Shown here piece after piece: positions 18,719 through 27,710 of a stretch of 33,706 nucleotides of DNA; position 1 is the first letter of the stretch, and every line of letters starts with the position of its first letter. Below the pieces are notes generated by a model. That model had not been told where the DNA came from, did not search any database, and worked only from the letters and a program-made list of their open reading frames with translations. The DNA is from Microcaldota archaeon (lineage in GTDB: Archaea; Micrarchaeota; Micrarchaeia; Micrarchaeales; Micrarchaeaceae), in assembly GCA_028867285.1 (NCBI GenBank), contig JAGWGP010000003.1, forward strand, positions 1 through 33,706. Direction: 5' to 3'. Position numbers and translations under genes: made by a program.

Positions 18719-19843
18719 TTAATCGCTGACTATGAACTTGTCGAGCTTCTCCCTTGCCCTCTCCTTCTTCCTCCTGTGCTCCTTGAGGAACTTGTTTATC
18801 GTGTCTGCTAGCGCCGCCTTGTGCTCCCCAGCAAGTAGGGTGCCGTTACGCTCGGCCTTGAATATCGCCTCGAGCTTCTTGTCGTTGGGCTCGAAGAAGT
18901 ACCTGTAGTACTGGCAGACCATGCACTTGTCGGGGTCGCCGCCGTACTTCTTCTGCAGCTCCGCGGTGGCCTGCTGGCCGGTGAGCGCCCTGAACACCTT
19001 CTTCTTCACCACCTCGGGCGGGTCGTCCAGGTATATCGTGTTGCCGCCCTCGCTCGACGACATCTTCGAGGTGCCGTCAAGGCCCGGCAGGAACTTGGTG
19101 TATATTATGGAGGGCTTGTAGTAGCCCAGCTTGCCGAGCACGTCCCTAGCCACGCGGAAGTGGACGTCCTGGTCGATCGCGAGCGGGATGAGGCAGGGCA
19201 CGTTGTGGCCCACCTCCACCGACTTCAGGAAGGCGGGCACCGCCTGCATCGCCGTGTAGAACAGGAGGCCGATGTTGGACTCGTTGGTGAAGCCGAAGGC
19301 GTCCTTCACCGTGGAGAAGGTTATGTGCTTGGCCACGCGCACCGCGTTCTTGTACATCGTGTTGGCGTAGTTGGTGTCGAAGAATATCTTCGTCTTGGCG
19401 GGCTTGAAGCCGAGCGCGATGATGTCGAGCACGTTGTCCATCGCCATCGAGTGGATCTCATCGAGGCTCATGTCGATGTCCTTCTTGGCGAGGTACTTCT
19501 CCTCGTCCGGTATCTGTATGTAGATCTCCACGCCGAACTTGTCCTGCAGCCACTTGGCGAGCATGAACGGCATCAGGTGGCCCAGGTGCATCCCCTTGGA
19601 CGTGCCCCTGCCGGTGTAGAGGTAGAAGGGATTCCCCTTCTCGTACTCGTTGAGTATCCAGTCGAGCTCCCTGTGGGCGAAGACTATGTTCCTCCTGAGG
19701 AGGAAGTGGAGGGGGCCGGTGTACTTCTCGAGCCTCTTGGTGAGCTCGGGGTCTATGGGCTTGAGGCCGTACTGCTTCGCGAACTGGTCGTAGTCTATCT
19801 TGCCCTCGACCTTGTAGGCGTCGACGTGGTAGCTCTCCGGCAT
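18719..19843 (-). CDS. trpS: Tryptophanyl-tRNA synthetase, archaeal/eukaryotic type
   Basis: FYLYTGRGTSKGMHLGHLMPF, IQIPDEEKYL, CLIPLAIDQDVHFRVARDV, TSKMSSSEGGNTIYLDD. Confidence 0.95.
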   Translation of the reverse strand: MPESYHVDAYKVEGKIDYDQFAKQYGLKPIDPELTKRLEKYTGPLHFLLRRNIVFAHRELDWILNEYEKGNPFYLYTGRGTSKGMHLGHLMPFMLAKWLQDKFGVEIYIQIPDEEKYLAKKDIDMSLDEIHSMAMDNVLDIIALGFKPAKTKIFFDTNYANTMYKNAVRVAKHITFSTVKDAFGFTNESNIGLLFYTAMQAVPAFLKSVEVGHNVPCLIPLAIDQDVHFRVARDVLGKLGYYKPSIIYTKFLPGLDGTSKMSSSEGGNTIYLDDPPEVVKKKVFRALTGQQATAELQKKYGGDPDKCMVCQYYRYFFEPNDKKLEAIFKAERNGTLLAGEHKAALADTINKFLKEHRRKKERAREKLDKFIVSD

Positions 19844-19941
19844 CGAATCCGTTATAGATGCGAATTAAGGCTTTTATTGGTTTGCGACATCGCCTTCGGC
19901 GGAGCAAAAAATGGGTTCGGCAATTGACTAATCGGCGCACG

Positions 19942-19955
19942 ACATATATAAAAGG
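19942..19955 (+). promoter_or_regulatory. TATA box (acatatataaaagg) for the 19983 gene
   Basis: Strong TATA sequence about 30-40 nt upstream of the ATG. Confidence 0.55.
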
Positions 19956-19982
19956 CCCGTTCTCAAGAGGTTAGGCGATTAG

Positions 19983-21989
19983 ATGATGACATCCACACAC
20001 AAGGAGGATATCTCATCCATACCGGATGAATTAGGCAGGCATACGATGCCAATAGGCATAGACCGCATGGTGGTGACGAGCCCGAGCTACGCGATAACGG
20101 CGAAAAACCTTGGACTCGGCATAACCGCCAACAACATGAAGAAGATGGTAATCGAGGTACTTGACGAGAAGATAGGGGAGGCAGCAAGGAATCCGAGCGC
20201 GATGGAGGAGCTCTCGGAGATGAAGAAACAGATCTCTGGGCTCTACTCTCTGGAAGACGTAAGGAAGGCGGCGAAGGCGCTGCTCACCGGCAACCTGCTG
20301 ACGCTTGAGGAGCTCAGCACAAGGCTCGACACGATGGGCGGCCGCATAAGCATAAGGCGCGGCAAGGAGGACGAGCTGAGACCATCTGCTGACGAGATGG
20401 GGAGGAGGAGGGAGGTCGAGAGGCTCGAGGGATGGATAGACAAGATGGAGATCCCGGAGGGCAAGATAGTGCAGGGATTCGGCATAAAGGAGATAAGGTT
20501 GCCCGGATACTCGGAGAGCAACGTGACCTTCGTCGCAGACGCGATATACAGGTTCGTGAAGGACATAGGCAACAACGAACAGGAGTCCAAGCACTTCGTG
20601 GACCACATAAAGGCGATATTCTACTCCACCGAGAGCAACTCGGACAGGAGCAAGCCCGACGTCCAGATCGCGCTGCAGCTCGTCATGTCGAAGCTGCTCG
20701 CCGACGACGAGAGGAAGTACAGGCCATTCGTGGAGGCGCTGAAGAGGGTGAGGCCCACGCCAATAACCTACGCATGCGTGGGCGGGGTGATATCTCTGGA
20801 CTCATCGCTGGACAAGATAAAGGCGGTGATGTTCGACAAGAAGGAGGCCTCGTGCCTGGTCATAACCGGCGACACCGCGGTATACGACAGCAGGACGGCG
20901 GCGGGGGCGGAGGTCACCCAGGGCGCGGCGTCGACGCTGATGTACATAAAGAGGAACCCTAGGCTGGCGGAGATACACCAGATAGTGGAGGGGGCGGGCG
21001 GCTCGTTCAACGAGTCGTTCTTCGATTTCACCAAGTTCTTCAAGGCCACGCCGTTCGTGCACGGCAAGTTCTCAGAGTTCATATACATATTCGCGATAGC
21101 AAAGGCCTTCGGCAGGGCGGGGATGAAGGAGATACTGGGCCAGCTGTCTAAGGAGGAGCTGGACTTCTACCTGAGCCACCCGCCGTTCCCCAAGCAGCTA
21201 GTCTCGAGGGCGAGCTTCGACTTCGTGGAGTACATGAAGCTCTACGACAAGAAGGCGATGAAAGAGCTCGAGGACGCGGTGGGCAGGGAGCCGCTGCCGA
21301 GAGGGAACAGGAGCATCGTGCAGTACATAGACAAGAGGCTGTACCTGTTCAACAGGAAGCTGGCCAGGGGAGGGGTGATGTCAGAGGACGAGCAGCTCCA
21401 CTGCCTCCAGGAGGACAAGAACATAATCGACTACATGAAGTGGCTCGGCGAGGTGAGGAAGACACCGCAGTTCGCCAGGTTCGCCGAGCGACTGCTGATA
21501 GCGAGCGCCATAGAGCTGCCCTCGCGCATCGGGAACTCCTACTCGAGCTCGGTGTTCGTCTCGCTGGCGAGCCTGATGCAGAGCCACATGGATGCCGTGG
21601 ACAGGGCGGCGAGGGGCGGGGCGGAGGAGATGAAGAGGAGGCTCAAGGGGGTGGTGGCGGGATACGGCAGCGGCTCGCACAGCCAGCTGTTCAGCGCCGA
21701 CGTCGTTGCGGAGTGCAGGCCCGAGGACAACTGCCTAAGGATAGGGATAGACCTCAACAGGGTGGAGATAGGGCCGGAGGAGTACGTCAGGCTGCACGAG
21801 AACCTGCTGGAGGACGACTCCATGAGACTCATCAGCGTGGAGAACCTGATAGAGAAGGACACGGCCAAGCTGCTGAGGGGGGCGAGCATGCCCGAGGGGT
21901 TCAGGATATACAAGAGGAACCAGAACGGCAGCGGCGAGTACGCCTATGTCAAGGACGGCATAGCTGTGCCCCTTCCGATAAGGCACTAA
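19983..21989 (+). CDS. Large hypothetical cytosolic protein (668 aa), no recognised domain
   Basis: Long ORF in the local coding style with a TATA box; no signal peptide or TM. Confidence 0.85.
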   Translation: MMTSTHKEDISSIPDELGRHTMPIGIDRMVVTSPSYAITAKNLGLGITANNMKKMVIEVLDEKIGEAARNPSAMEELSEMKKQISGLYSLEDVRKAAKALLTGNLLTLEELSTRLDTMGGRISIRRGKEDELRPSADEMGRRREVERLEGWIDKMEIPEGKIVQGFGIKEIRLPGYSESNVTFVADAIYRFVKDIGNNEQESKHFVDHIKAIFYSTESNSDRSKPDVQIALQLVMSKLLADDERKYRPFVEALKRVRPTPITYACVGGVISLDSSLDKIKAVMFDKKEASCLVITGDTAVYDSRTAAGAEVTQGAASTLMYIKRNPRLAEIHQIVEGAGGSFNESFFDFTKFFKATPFVHGKFSEFIYIFAIAKAFGRAGMKEILGQLSKEELDFYLSHPPFPKQLVSRASFDFVEYMKLYDKKAMKELEDAVGREPLPRGNRSIVQYIDKRLYLFNRKLARGGVMSEDEQLHCLQEDKNIIDYMKWLGEVRKTPQFARFAERLLIASAIELPSRIGNSYSSSVFVSLASLMQSHMDAVDRAARGGAEEMKRRLKGVVAGYGSGSHSQLFSADVVAECRPEDNCLRIGIDLNRVEIGPEEYVRLHENLLEDDSMRLISVENLIEKDTAKLLRGASMPEGFRIYKRNQNGSGEYAYVKDGIAVPLPIRH

Positions 21990-22007
21990 GGAGGCCCATC
22001 GTTAGCT

Positions 22008-22020
22008 TTATATATAAGGA
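22008..22020 (+). promoter_or_regulatory. TATA box for the 22045 gene
   Basis: tttatatataagg upstream of ATG 22045. Confidence 0.5.
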
Positions 22021-22044
22021 AACCCAAAATTCCATATAGATAAT

Positions 22045-22254
22045 ATGGGCACCGCAACCATGGACTTCGGTGAGGGGAGTGCTGCAGGATCTCACACCCA
22101 GAGGAGAGGCGGAAGGAAGCTGCCTGTGGGCCTGAGGAAGGGCTGCGGGGGCAATGCGGAGAACATCGACCTCCCGAAGAGCCAGAGAATCCTCGAGAGG
22201 GTCGAGTGGACCCAGAGGAAATTCCGCAATGAGAAGAAGCCGGGCAACAAGTAG
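22045..22254 (+). CDS. Small basic hypothetical protein (69 aa)
   Basis: ORF with TATA box upstream; ends 8 nt before the next gene. Confidence 0.55.
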   Translation: MGTATMDFGEGSAAGSHTQRRGGRKLPVGLRKGCGGNAENIDLPKSQRILERVEWTQRKFRNEKKPGNK

Positions 22255-22262
22255 GTCTGATT

Positions 22263-23096
22263 ATGCAACAGGTTTCCAAGACGCAGGAGGCAGGGGCAAG
22301 CGCCAGCGTCAAGCAGAGGCTGAGGATGCTGAGGGCGATGTCGCACGAGGACATAGCCAAGGTCATAGCCAGGGACAGGGACGAGCGGGGGATGAGGCAG
22401 CCCAGCGATGCGGTGCTGCAGGCGAAGGTCTACAACCTCAAGAGGTCGATAAGGCCGAGGGACTTCAGGATACTCACCACCTCGAGCGACCCCGATGAGA
22501 TAATGGCGGCGCTGGGGATATCAAGGGGCCACGCGAACAACCTGAGGACCACCCTGGTGAGCTTCGGGCTGGCCGAGTCGTTCAGGACAGCGGCCCCGGA
22601 GGTCAAGGCGCCCAGAAAGTACATATGGAACGGGGAACCGGCGCACAGGACCAAGGAGGAGCTTGCGGAGACATTGGACAGAATCAGGGCAGCGATACTG
22701 AAGAACGGACCCACCACCTTGGAGGAGCTTGCCCAGGCCACCGGCTACCGCGTAGACACCGTCAGGAGATACACCAACAGCTACCTCAGGATCCTGGACG
22801 TGAAGAAATTCGACCTGGCGCGCGACATAGTGGGCAACAGGAGCGGCCGCTTCGGCATGCTGTTCAAGTCCGATCCCACCAAGGTGTATCTGATTGACGA
22901 CAGCGACCCGGGGAGCCTGGTGAGGTTCAAGAAATTCATCCTGGACAACTGCGTGTGCCAGGTGACCGACATCAGGGCGATGACCTCGCTGGGCCACCTG
23001 TTCGCGGGACTGAAGAACGTGATACCGGGAGCGGCGCAGGCGCTGGACGAGATAAAGCAGGAACTAAAGAGGCGCAACCGTGTGCTCAACGCTTAA
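22263..23096 (+). CDS. Hypothetical protein with predicted winged-helix/HTH segments
   Basis: Segment LKNGPTTLEELAQATGYRVDTVRRYTNSYLRI resembles HTH; DEIMAALGISRGHANNLRTTLVSFGLAE is a second HTH-like segment. Confidence 0.75.
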   Translation: MQQVSKTQEAGASASVKQRLRMLRAMSHEDIAKVIARDRDERGMRQPSDAVLQAKVYNLKRSIRPRDFRILTTSSDPDEIMAALGISRGHANNLRTTLVSFGLAESFRTAAPEVKAPRKYIWNGEPAHRTKEELAETLDRIRAAILKNGPTTLEELAQATGYRVDTVRRYTNSYLRILDVKKFDLARDIVGNRSGRFGMLFKSDPTKVYLIDDSDPGSLVRFKKFILDNCVCQVTDIRAMTSLGHLFAGLKNVIPGAAQALDEIKQELKRRNRVLNA

Positions 23097-23127
23097 TTTA
23101 CTTTTTGTGCAAAGGTTAGTGATATAG

Positions 23128-23385
23128 ATGAAGAACTTTTTCTTCTGCAACAAGTGCCAGGTCATACTGACCCCCAAGGAGGAGGGCGGCAACGTCTACC
23201 TCGAGTGCAAGAACTGCGGGGACAAGAGGGAGTTCGTGGACTGGGTGGAGCACGTGTGCAGCAAGTGCGGGTTCAACAAGTCCACGATAGTCTTCCACGA
23301 GATGACCGGCGGGGACGAGGGCACCACCACCATGTACAGGTGCATAAGGTGCGGCACCAAGGAGAGGGAGGGCCACTTAGCATAG
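23128..23385 (+). CDS. TFS/RPB9-like zinc-ribbon transcription factor, short form
   Basis: Two zinc ribbons: FFFCNKCQVIL...CKNCG and CSKCGFNKSTIVFHEMTGGDEGTTTMYRCIRCGTKERE; acidic DE dipeptide retained. Confidence 0.82.
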   Translation: MKNFFFCNKCQVILTPKEEGGNVYLECKNCGDKREFVDWVEHVCSKCGFNKSTIVFHEMTGGDEGTTTMYRCIRCGTKEREGHLA

Positions 23386-23537
23386 GCCCGCTCGCAACAC
23401 CGGATAGCACGCCGGCGGGCCGCCCATAGGCAACGTTTTTAAGTGCCTGCGGGCAAGCCTAGGCAGTCACGCCCGATTAGAATGGATTGTATGCATTGCG
23501 GATACTGCCATTTAAGTCTTGCTTCCTTAGTTAAACT

Positions 23538-25331
23538 ATGGAAAACCTGTTGCTGTTCGCCGGAGCTGCCATAATTGTGGTGCTGATTGGCGCCGTTTTA
23601 TATGCATTTACCAATGGGGGCGTGCCCACAGGCGTAAAAGGCAGTAACAGCGCAAACTCGCCGGTTTCTACCGCTTCTGCGCCTTCAAACACCTCTGCCA
23701 ACTCCGTTACTGCCATCCAGGACACCAAGTCTAGCAATTCGGCTGGGAACGCCTCAACAAACTCGACCATAGCTACAGCATTGGCCGCGTGTACAAAAGC
23801 GGGGATACCATCCCCGCAATGCCAGAGCTACTGCAAGAGCAATCCCCCAGCCTGCGGCCTAGGCAGCGGACCAGGGAGCACCTCGGCCAATGATAGCAAC
23901 CAGAGCCTTTACAGGAGGATTGATGTTGGTCAGTCCGCGACCATATCACAGTTTAAAATCGGGCTTGTGAACATAACTTACCCTGAGGGCGTGGCAACGG
24001 CCTTGCTCAATGTTAGCCAAGGGCCATACTCCCGCTCGGTCCAGATAGAGCAGAGGCAGTACGTTGGGTTCGGCGAAAACGGAACAGGCCCGTATATCGC
24101 GGTGTACCAGATCAATAGCACAGTCTCGCCAGGGTGGGTCACGCTTAACGTAGTATTTGCAGCTGTGGCAGGTTTCAGCGCAGTCGGTAATCAACAAATG
24201 AACACCACAAACAGCGCACAGGGTAGCAGCGTAGGAGGCAGCCAGGGCTTAGCGTACATGCTACCGACCTGCCAGAATCAAGCCTACCTCACCGCACCGG
24301 CAACCAATCTTTCATCGGTACTTAACATAACGCCACTAGGTAGCCTCAATCCGCAGGGTGGGCATCCGATCCCGTCGGATCATGGGGGATGGTCTATAGC
24401 AAATCCGCATGACGTCGCGGCAACCATATATGCCCCTGGAGATGTGCATGTGCTGCAGATAGTGGCACAAAACTCCACGATCAACGGCCAGAGTTTCCAG
24501 GATGATGCGATCTACTTTGCCCCATGCCAGCAGCTGGTATTCTACTATGGGCACGTCGCGCATCTTTCTGATGCATTGCAGCAGCAGGTCAACAATGCCA
24601 GCAAGTCGGCATACTGCCAGCACAGCGTGCAGCCGGCCGGCACATCAACAACCTGCACGTACTCTCTCAACTACGTGATTAGTGCAGGAAAAGTTCTTGG
24701 CAGCGCTGGAGGGCCCGGCACTTCGATTTTGGGCTTTGACTTCGGGGGATATGACTACCGCACAATAGCGCCAGCCTTCATAGACCCCACAAGGGAAATG
24801 AACGATTTTGGAAGGCCGGTAAATGTCATATTCCCTCTAGATTACTATTCCGCATCAATGCAGGGCGTGCTTTATCCGCTTGTCAAGGATACTCTGAAGG
24901 GATCGAATGGCTATCCCTCGGAATGGACAAACATGCAGGATCTTGCAGGCACCGTTCAAGGCAACTGGTATCTCAATGGAAGCTCTTCGACAGGCGAAGC
25001 AAACTGGTCACAGCAGATGTCGATAGTCCATTACTACGAGAATCCTTCAATCGGTGTGATTTCCGTTGGCGGAGTGCTTGCGCAGGCCAGCATGATCACA
25101 TTCAACCCAAGATCCGAGGGCTATGTAAACAGGGAGCCGTCGCAGGTAACCGCTGATGGGCATGTGTACTGCTATTATCAGGACAACTGGAATACATCTT
25201 ACGGCCTCTCTCCGCTGAGCGGCTACTTTGAGCTGCAGCTCATCAGCGCAAATGTCTTGAGAATCCAGTACCAGGATGGCTCGTGCCCGCAAGATCCCAC
25301 GTTCACCAACGCTACCGAATATATCAGGTAA
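23538..25331 (+). CDS. Large secreted/surface-anchored protein with N-terminal TM and Ser/Thr/Asn-rich linker
   Basis: N-terminal MENLLLFAGAAIIVVLIGAVLYAFTNGG; low-complexity S/N/T linker; multiple N-x-S/T sequons; several Cys. Confidence 0.8.
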   Translation: MENLLLFAGAAIIVVLIGAVLYAFTNGGVPTGVKGSNSANSPVSTASAPSNTSANSVTAIQDTKSSNSAGNASTNSTIATALAACTKAGIPSPQCQSYCKSNPPACGLGSGPGSTSANDSNQSLYRRIDVGQSATISQFKIGLVNITYPEGVATALLNVSQGPYSRSVQIEQRQYVGFGENGTGPYIAVYQINSTVSPGWVTLNVVFAAVAGFSAVGNQQMNTTNSAQGSSVGGSQGLAYMLPTCQNQAYLTAPATNLSSVLNITPLGSLNPQGGHPIPSDHGGWSIANPHDVAATIYAPGDVHVLQIVAQNSTINGQSFQDDAIYFAPCQQLVFYYGHVAHLSDALQQQVNNASKSAYCQHSVQPAGTSTTCTYSLNYVISAGKVLGSAGGPGTSILGFDFGGYDYRTIAPAFIDPTREMNDFGRPVNVIFPLDYYSASMQGVLYPLVKDTLKGSNGYPSEWTNMQDLAGTVQGNWYLNGSSSTGEANWSQQMSIVHYYENPSIGVISVGGVLAQASMITFNPRSEGYVNREPSQVTADGHVYCYYQDNWNTSYGLSPLSGYFELQLISANVLRIQYQDGSCPQDPTFTNATEYIR

Positions 25332-25420
25332 TCCCATTTCGTCGGAAAGTTCTATAGTTTTCCATAACAGCGGGCAGCGGTCGTACTTGAAGCGCGTCGC
25401 CAGAGGCCGGAGTTGAACCC

Positions 25421-25428
25421 TTTTAAAG
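25421..25428 (+). promoter_or_regulatory. TATA-like box (ttttaaag) upstream of the ATP synthase operon
   Basis: Positioned about 70 nt upstream of the first operon gene. Confidence 0.5.
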
Positions 25429-25443
25429 ATTCTCTTCCATTCA

Positions 25444-25464
25444 TTACTGACTAGTTGTCAGTAA
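25444..25464. promoter_or_regulatory. Perfect 8-bp inverted repeat TTACTGAC-TAGTT-GTCAGTAA (candidate operator or leader hairpin)
   Basis: Arms 25444-25451 and 25457-25464, 5-nt spacer; about 20-40 nt downstream of the TATA-like box. Confidence 0.6.
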
Positions 25465-25495
25465 CCTATAACTCCAGTGGATAGGAAGTGAGCGC

Positions 25496-25822
25496 ATGGA
25501 TGGAAGCTTCAAGCCGATAACGGAAGTACAAGAGGCGGAGAGCAGGGCGGCGAAGGCCGTGGAGAGGGCCACAAGGGAGAGGGAGCAGGCCATGATAGAG
25601 GCCAAGGCCCAGGCTGCCAAGCTCGTCCAGGATGCCGAGGAGAGGGCGAAGCAGAAGAGGGCGGACACTATCGCGAGGGCCGTGGAGCAGCTCGAGAAGG
25701 GGAAGAGGCAGGCGCTGGAGGCGGCGGTGTCGGAGGCGAGGGCCTACAAGACGAGGAGGCTCAACAAGGCGGACAGGGCGAGGGTGGTCAGGGAACTGGC
25801 AGACTTGATCTTAGGTGCTTGA
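25496..25822 (+). CDS. ahaH: A-type ATP synthase subunit H (AhaH-like)
   Basis: Short charged coiled-coil protein leading the A-type ATP synthase operon. Confidence 0.8.
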   Translation: MDGSFKPITEVQEAESRAAKAVERATREREQAMIEAKAQAAKLVQDAEERAKQKRADTIARAVEQLEKGKRQALEAAVSEARAYKTRRLNKADRARVVRELADLILGA

Positions 25823-25826
25823 GCTT

Positions 25827-27698
25827 ATGCTTCATACAGAACCGATGCAGAAGGTACGAATTCTTTCGCTTGAATCTAAAAGATATGCTCTCATAAAGGA
25901 GATGCAGAGGATGGGAACGCTGGACATAAGCAAGTCCACGCTCGAGATAGGGGACGACACGACCTCCGAGCTGCTGCCAAGGATATCCGACATGCTCGTC
26001 AAGTTCAACGCCGTATTATCCGTGCTGAAGGCACCCAAGGATGGGGCCCGCGAGCAGCTGAGGCACCTCGACGTTGAGGAGCTGCTGGAAAGGTGCGAGG
26101 GATTCGACGCGGCCAACGAGGCATTCACGCTGTCAAACCAGAGGAAGGGGCTGACCGACAGGCTGAAGAACATAGACGACACGCTCGCGATAGCCGAGAT
26201 GTTCGAGGGGACGGGAGTGGACTTCAGCAAGCTGCACAGCAACGTCCTTGACTTCAAGGCGGTTAAGCTGGAGAGGAAATATGCGGCCAGGTTCAGGGAG
26301 CTTATAGCAAAGGCAAAGGCCAGGCACCAGATGATAGAGAAGGAGCTGAGGGACAGGGAGTGGCTCTTCTTCATAGCATATTCAAGGGACAGGTCGAACG
26401 AGATAGACGCGGCGGTCAAGTCGGTCAAGCACATAGAGATAAACCTCGCCGGGGGCAAGCTCGACTCGACGCCGGCAGAGATGAGGAGGCGGCTCGACGC
26501 CGAGAAGGCGGAGATAAAGGGCGCCATGGCCGACATAGACGGGAAGATAGCGCAGGTGAGCGGGCACAACTACTTCGAGGTCGCGGCGCTGGCCGAGATG
26601 CTGGAGGTGGAGTACGAGAGGGCCAGCATAAGCTCAAGGTTCAAGAAGACCCAGAAGGTGTTCGTCCTGGACGGATGGATACCGAGGAAGAGGCTGCGCG
26701 AGCTGAGGGCGGCGGTGGCCAAGTGCACGGACAACATGTACCAGTTCGACGAGATAAAGACGAAGGAGCTGGCGCCGACCTACACGGAGAGGCCCAAGAT
26801 ACTGGGACCGTTCGGGTTCATACTCAACTTCTACTCGGTGCCGAGGAGCGACGAGATAGACCCTACATGGATATTCATCGTCTCTTTCGTGGTATTCTAC
26901 GGGATGATGGTCAGCGACGTGGGATACGGGCTGATATCGCTGGCTCTTGCGACCCTCATAGCCAGGAAGACCGATCCTGAGGGGCTGATGAACAACGTGG
27001 CCAGGATATGGCAGCTCTCCGCGATATCGATAATATTCTTCGGGATAATATCGAACCAGTACCTCGGGTTCTCCATAGCTGCGCTCAACTTCCTGAAGCT
27101 GTTCGACTGGACCAAGGACACGGTCAACATAATACTGATAACCGCCTTCATAGGCATAGCACAGGTCATACTCGGCCAGGCGTTCAGCTTCGTCAACAAG
27201 ATGAGGCACCACGAGACCAAGCTAGCTGTCAGCAAGATAACCTCCATAATAGCCATACTCTCTGGAGTGGTGGCGATAGGCGGGCTGCTGTTCCACGCCT
27301 TCGGGAGCGGGCTGTCCACCGCGGCTGCGATAATCAGCATAGCGACCTTCGTGGCGACAGGGGCGCTGAGCGGCATAGAGGCGAGCGAGCTCACCAACCT
27401 GATAACCCACCCGCTGAGCTACACCAGGATACTTGGCTTCGGGCTGGCGAGCGTGATCATAGCGTTCCTCATAGACAACGCCTTCACGCCGACGTTATCC
27501 CACGGGATACTGGTATTTATAGTTTTCTTGGTAATTTTCATCGTACTTCACATGCTGAACATGCTCCTCGGCATCTTCGAGGGCATAATACAGAGCATCA
27601 GGCTCAACTTCGTTGAGTTCTTCTCGAAGTTCTACACGGGCAACGGCATAAGGTTCAGGCCCTATTACTTCAGGAGGCGTTACACTAAGGACAATTAG
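25827..27698 (+). CDS. atpI: A-type ATP synthase subunit I (a-subunit, NtpI/AtpI)
   Basis: Soluble coiled N-terminal half, multiple TM C-terminal half; MMVSDVGYGLISL and NLITHPLSYTRILGFGLAS motifs; start could be GTG 25815, ATG 25827 or ATG 25845. Confidence 0.95.
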   Translation: MLHTEPMQKVRILSLESKRYALIKEMQRMGTLDISKSTLEIGDDTTSELLPRISDMLVKFNAVLSVLKAPKDGAREQLRHLDVEELLERCEGFDAANEAFTLSNQRKGLTDRLKNIDDTLAIAEMFEGTGVDFSKLHSNVLDFKAVKLERKYAARFRELIAKAKARHQMIEKELRDREWLFFIAYSRDRSNEIDAAVKSVKHIEINLAGGKLDSTPAEMRRRLDAEKAEIKGAMADIDGKIAQVSGHNYFEVAALAEMLEVEYERASISSRFKKTQKVFVLDGWIPRKRLRELRAAVAKCTDNMYQFDEIKTKELAPTYTERPKILGPFGFILNFYSVPRSDEIDPTWIFIVSFVVFYGMMVSDVGYGLISLALATLIARKTDPEGLMNNVARIWQLSAISIIFFGIISNQYLGFSIAALNFLKLFDWTKDTVNIILITAFIGIAQVILGQAFSFVNKMRHHETKLAVSKITSIIAILSGVVAIGGLLFHAFGSGLSTAAAIISIATFVATGALSGIEASELTNLITHPLSYTRILGFGLASVIIAFLIDNAFTPTLSHGILVFIVFLVIFIVLHMLNMLLGIFEGIIQSIRLNFVEFFSKFYTGNGIRFRPYYFRRRYTKDN

Positions 27699-27710
27699 AA
27701 AGTGATACAA

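Noticed and set aside
19160-19927. 255-aa plus-strand ORF
   Set aside because: Antisense to trpS with Val/Glu/His-rich biased composition
25405-25425. tRNA-like 3' fragment (ccggagttgaaccc) upstream of the ATP operon
   Set aside because: T-arm stem does not pair beyond two base pairs and no cloverleaf can be built; likely coincidence
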